Source: Mycolicibacterium novocastrense
Lineage (GTDB): Bacteria; Actinomycetota; Actinomycetes; Mycobacteriales; Mycobacteriaceae
Reading direction: 5' to 3'
Length of the DNA stretch: 64,000 nt
NCBI RefSeq assembly: GCF_001570485.1
Contig: NZ_BCTA01000096.1
Span: forward strand, 1 to 64,000
The first letter of the stretch is position 1; every line of letters starts with the position of its first letter. This document shows, one piece after another, positions 61,809 to 64,000 of the stretch. The notes beneath the pieces are model-generated. The model was given only the letters and a program-made list of their open reading frames with translations. It searched no databases and was not told the origin of the DNA. The position numbers and the translations under genes are program-made.

Positions 61809-61864
61809 GCACCCATCCTTGACCTTCAAGTAGGCTTGAAGGTCAAGTGTTCTGAGGAGACATC
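61809..61864. promoter_or_regulatory. mer operator-promoter between merA and merR
   Basis: A perfect inverted repeat, TTGACCTTCAAG (61819-61830), TAGG, CTTGAAGGTCAA (61835-61846), lies between the divergent merA and merR genes. Each arm starts with a -35-like TTGACC, so promoters face both ways. For merA a 20-bp spacer leads to AAGGAT, the long spacing characteristic of MerR-activated promoters. MerR would bind here and respond to Hg(II). Confidence 0.82.
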
Positions 61865-62254
61865 GTGAGAATCGGGAAGCTCGCCGAGGCGACCGGGGCC
61901 ACCACCGCGACGCTGCGCTACTACGAAGACGAAGGCCTGCTCCCGCCCGCCGAACGTTCCCCGGCGGGGTATCGCGACTATGCCGCCGACACGATCGCCC
62001 GGGTCGGCTTCATCCGACGGGGACAGGCCGCCGGGTTCAGCCTCGCCCAGATTCGGCAGATCCTCGACATCCGTGACAGCGGCCACGCGCCGTGCACGCA
62101 CGTGCGCGACCTGCTCGACATCCGACTGACCGACCTCGACGAGCAGATCAGCGCACTGGTGGCACTGCGCGAGACCATCGCCCGGCTGCGGCAGGGCGCC
62201 GAAAGCGTCGACCCGGAATCATGCAGCGCCGATGACGTATGTCGATACCTCTAG
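61865..62254 (+). CDS. merR: MerR-family mercury-responsive regulator
   Basis: 129 residues from GTG 61865. MerR winged helix (MRIGKLAEATGATTATLRYYEDEGLL, in parts), coiled-coil dimer helix and C-terminal ligand region. Cys77 (GHAPCTHVRDLL), Cys120 and Cys126 (SCSADDVC) correspond in number and near spacing to the three Hg-binding Cys of Tn501 MerR (82, 117, 126). Divergent from merA over a symmetric operator. Confidence 0.88.
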   Translation: MRIGKLAEATGATTATLRYYEDEGLLPPAERSPAGYRDYAADTIARVGFIRRGQAAGFSLAQIRQILDIRDSGHAPCTHVRDLLDIRLTDLDEQISALVALRETIARLRQGAESVDPESCSADDVCRYL

Positions 62255-62392
62255 GAGCCACCTCCGTGGCACCGGAGGCATGTATTTCGTCAAGTCCGTT
62301 GACCCCGGCAGTCGTCATGAATTTCCGCCCCACTGGAGGTCGTTGGTGCGCGGGAGCGCGGGGCCTGCTGAGCAGTAGGCTCACCCGATGCG
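62255..62392. other. Short gap between merR and the CadD-like gene
   Basis: About 140 bp. No hairpin or gene recognised; GAGCAG stretches precede the next start. Confidence 0.4.
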
Positions 62393-63034
62393 GTGGGATT
62401 TCACTCGAAGCTGGTCGCATTGGCCGTGCTGAGCCCAGCCACACTCGTTCAGGCGATCGCCACCTTCGCCATCACCAATATCGACGACATCGTGGTCCTC
62501 GCGGTGATGTTCGGCCAGGCGCCCGGTCATCGTGGCGCAGCCATCCGAGTGACCGCCGGTCAGTACCTCGGCTTCACCGCCATCTTGGCAGTTTCGGTCG
62601 GCGGCGCACTCCTGGGTGCCACGCTGCTTCCTCCAGCCGCACTGCCGTACTTCGGGCTGCTGCCCATCGTGTTGGGGCTGCGGGCGGCATGGCTGGCCTG
62701 GCGGGATCGCCGCACCCAACCGGCGCCGACCGATGATCCCGCAACACTGTTGACGCCTGGCACCTGGCAGGTCGCAGTCATCACCTTCGCCAACGGCGGC
62801 GACAACATCGGCGTGTACGTTCCGATCTTCGCCGTCTCAACGATCGCCACCATCGGTGTTTACATCATCGTGTTCCTCATCGGTGTGGCCATCTGGTGCG
62901 CGGCCGGCCGATATTTCGCCTCCCACCCGATCATCGCCAAAGCACTCTCACGCTGGGGCCACATCGTTCTGCCCGTTGCACTGATCACAATCGGGGCCCT
63001 CATCCTCATCAAAGGCGGAGCGTTCGCCCTCTAG
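62393..63034 (+). CDS. cadD: CadD-family cadmium/cation resistance transporter
   Basis: 213 residues from GTG 62393. About five to six membrane helices and the CadD/LysE-like duplicated acidic motifs: AITNIDDIVVLAVMFGQ in the first half and TFANGGDNIGVYVPIFA in the second. CadD proteins lower cadmium (or related cation) sensitivity. Whether it belongs to the MerR regulon is unclear; it is transcribed in the same direction as merR, 138 bp downstream. Confidence 0.82.
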   Translation: MGFHSKLVALAVLSPATLVQAIATFAITNIDDIVVLAVMFGQAPGHRGAAIRVTAGQYLGFTAILAVSVGGALLGATLLPPAALPYFGLLPIVLGLRAAWLAWRDRRTQPAPTDDPATLLTPGTWQVAVITFANGGDNIGVYVPIFAVSTIATIGVYIIVFLIGVAIWCAAGRYFASHPIIAKALSRWGHIVLPVALITIGALILIKGGAFAL

Positions 63035-63195
63035 CTCGGAGCAACTTCACCACTCAGGGCCAGGAGGCGCTCCTGCATCGGCATGTGTTGGCGTTCAACC
63101 ACTTTGGTGATGTCCCGGCCCGTATCCGCTATGACAATCTAAAACGGGCGGTGGCCAAGGTGCTCAAAGGCCGCAGCCGGCACCCGAACTACCAA
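63035..63195 (+). pseudogene. Remnant of an IS21-family istA transposase
   Basis: Directly after the CadD stop the plus strand encodes about 50 residues of the IstA core: QGQEALLHRHVLAFNHFG, DVPARIRYDNLKRAVAKVL, KGRSRHPNY. There is no start, catalytic domain or istB. It is a fragment trapped inside the right end of the transposon, showing earlier IS activity in the cargo region. Confidence 0.75.
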
Positions 63196-63220
63196 CACGA
63201 GCGAGCGCACCACAGAATCA

Positions 63221-63248
63221 TGATCGTGTGTCACGAGAGACACGATCA
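63221..63248. repeat. Hairpin near the transposon right end
   Basis: TGATCGTGTGTC-ACGA-GAGACACGATCA pairs at 11 of 12 positions. It lies about 100 bp inside the right end and may terminate cargo transcription or be a relic of the IS21-like element. Confidence 0.55.
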
Positions 63249-63345
63249 CAGTAGTTATACCGAAGACGTACCCGAGCCAACGGAATCGACAGGAGACCAT
63301 TCCGGCTACCCTGCTGCGCTCGCAGCCGGGCGCGGAAGCAGGGTT

Positions 63346-63370
63346 GCCCCAGATTCAATGAGAACGGACA
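63346..63370. repeat. Transposon right end, single terminal repeat
   Basis: The complement of this 25-bp stretch begins TGTCCGTTCTCATTGA and matches the left terminus at 24 of 25 positions. Only one clear copy is present, against three at the left end. Confidence 0.9.
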
Positions 63371-63375
63371 GGATT
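63371..63375. repeat. Target-site duplication, right copy
   Basis: GGATT, identical to 53096-53100. Confidence 0.93.
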
Positions 63376-63500
63376 GAGGTGCTCTCGTAGCGCCGGGCAT
63401 TGGCTCTCGAAGAAGTGACGAGCAACCCAGCCTTGGGTGCGGACAGATCGAAACCATGGAAGGCGCCTGGCACAGTTTCCGACCACACCACCCGACACGT
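63371..63500 (-). pseudogene. Alpha/beta-hydrolase gene remnant interrupted by the transposon
   Basis: On the minus strand WSETVPGAFHGFDLSAPKAG, the catalytic-His end of an esterase/lipase of the hydrolase-3 family, is followed after a one-base deletion by VARHFFESQCPALREHLNP in the next frame. Removing the transposon and one GGATT copy continues this as Pro-Ser-stop using 53089-53095. With the element present it reads Pro-Val-Arg-Ser-His-stop. The 5' part of the gene is not recognisable, so the gene was probably already decayed. Confidence 0.65.
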
Positions 63501-63536
63501 CGCCGGTCCCCCGCTTCGCTTCCCGGCCGACGATAT

Positions 63537-63553
63537 TTTCGTCACGTGACAAA
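63537..63553. promoter_or_regulatory. Imperfect palindrome related to the 53015-53037 site
   Basis: TTTCGTCAC-GTGACAAA shares the TTTCGTCAC/GTGAC core with the 23-bp palindrome on the other side of the transposon. It lies about 95 bp upstream of the last gene of the window and may be an operator for it or for the old hydrolase gene. Confidence 0.45.
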
Positions 63554-63646
63554 TAGCGCGCTCCCCGGCGGCGCCGCCCTGTCCATCGGGCGAATCGTTC
63601 ATGGCAAAGACCGGACAACCCGGTCACTGTGCGGGATCGTTGTCAC

Positions 63647-64000
63647 ATGAGCCCCAAGGTTCCCACCCCGAAAGAAATCAGAGAGGCCGCACAGGCGGCC
63701 GCTGAGACCGCTCAAACGGTCGCCACCGAGGCGATGCGCATCCCGCCCGCATCGCTCCAGATGATGGCCCAAGTACCGGATCTCATCGAGAACATGGCCG
63801 CGGCCACGGAGCGTCTCAATGCGGCGATCGACCGCGCGGAACGCTATCTCGCACTGGCCGATCCGATGATCCGGACCATGGACGCGATCGTGCCGCAACT
63901 CGAGGCGCTGATTGCCACCGGCAACGACGTCTACAACGCCGTCGGCCGAATCCCCGGCGTTGCGACAGTGGGCCGGTTCGCGTCTCGAACGTCGACCCAG
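63647..64000 (+). CDS. Conserved helical protein, C-terminus beyond window edge
   Basis: At least 118 residues from ATG 63647 with no stop before the window ends. MSPKVPTPKEIREAAQAAAETAQTV is followed by long amphipathic helices (DLIENMAAATERLNAAIDRAERYLALADPMIRTMDAIVPQLEAL, in parts), then IPGVATVGRFASRTSTQ. The pattern looks like a conserved mycobacterial coiled-coil or phasin-like protein; I do not know its function. No membrane segment in the visible part. Confidence 0.75.
   Translation, partial: MSPKVPTPKEIREAAQAAAETAQTVATEAMRIPPASLQMMAQVPDLIENMAAATERLNAAIDRAERYLALADPMIRTMDAIVPQLEALIATGNDVYNAVGRIPGVATVGRFASRTSTQ

Larger units (their letters stand above)
53101..63370. mobile_element. Complete Tn7-like transposon carrying mercury resistance
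   Basis: 10,270 bp. The left end (53101-53125) and the complement of the right end (63346-63370) share the 25-bp terminal sequence with a single mismatch, beginning TGTCCGTTCTCATTGA. The element has Tn7-type 5'-TGT/ACA-3' termini and the 5-bp duplication GGATT. Content in order: tnsA, tnsB, tnsC and tniQ on the plus strand; ccdA, thioredoxin lipoprotein, MerT/F-like, merB and merA on the minus strand; merR and a CadD-like transporter on the plus strand; an istA remnant. No cas genes, CRISPR array, tnsE or second tniQ were seen, so it is not a CRISPR-associated transposon. All transposition genes are open. Confidence 0.93.

Noticed and set aside
60379..61812. N-terminal extension of MerB by about 478 codons
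   Set aside because: The extension overlaps merA in a different frame with low-complexity Arg-rich content; ATG 60378 gives a standard-length MerB.
62896..63390. 164-residue plus-strand protein spanning the transposon right end
   Set aside because: It strings together a shadow of the CadD gene, the istA fragment and the terminal repeat; only the istA part has homology-like content.

Overview
The window looks like a chromosomal segment from a Mycobacterium/Mycolicibacterium-type actinomycete. The evidence is high GC, frequent GTG starts, an antigen 85 mycolyltransferase, an isocitrate lyase of the long AceA2 type, a furA-katG pair with a mycobacterial leaderless-type promoter, a RipD-like NlpC/P60 protein, an Rv0910-like SRPBCC protein and a PrrB-like sensor kinase. 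No rRNA, tRNA or CRISPR array was found.

Layout. 1-2 kb: the end of an NlpC/P60-like gene and a phosphodiesterase, both on the minus strand. 2-14.4 kb: one giant plus-strand gene of about 4,130 codons. It joins a SARP/BTAD DNA-binding front end, a class III nucleotide cyclase domain, a STAND-type ATPase and a TPR region to 21 tandem NTF2/SnoaL-like domains. 14.5-16 kb: an ArsR-AHSA1 regulator and a DUF899 protein under a promoter with two matched operators. 16.1-17.4 kb: an IS30-family element. 17.4-53 kb: a mixed chromosomal region. It covers an MBL hydrolase, an esterase, an amidotransferase, katG-furA, an acyltransferase with an SGNH lipoprotein, an orphan PrrB-like kinase, an aldehyde dehydrogenase, AceA2 with LhgO, RipD-like, FadE- and FadD-like enzymes, antigen 85, ThrE, several small secreted proteins, a TetR pseudogene, a GMC oxidoreductase, and a MarR-controlled oxidoreductase cluster that ends in an SDR/SnoaL chimera.

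53,101-63,370: a complete Tn7-like transposon. It has TGT...ACA ends, a perfect 5-bp target duplication (GGATT), and TnsA, TnsB, TnsC and TniQ genes. Its cargo is a mercury-resistance operon: merA, merB, a MerT/MerF-like membrane protein, a thioredoxin-like lipoprotein, ccdA and a divergent merR. A CadD-like transporter and an IS21 istA remnant follow. It sits at the very 3' end of a decayed alpha/beta-hydrolase gene. The window closes with the start of a conserved mycobacterial-looking coiled-coil protein.

The two most notable objects are the giant NTF2-array signalling protein and the intact Tn7-like mercury transposon with a thiol-redox pair (CcdA plus lipoprotein thioredoxin) built into its mer operon. 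All functional statements rest on reading the sequence and on family knowledge; no database search was run.
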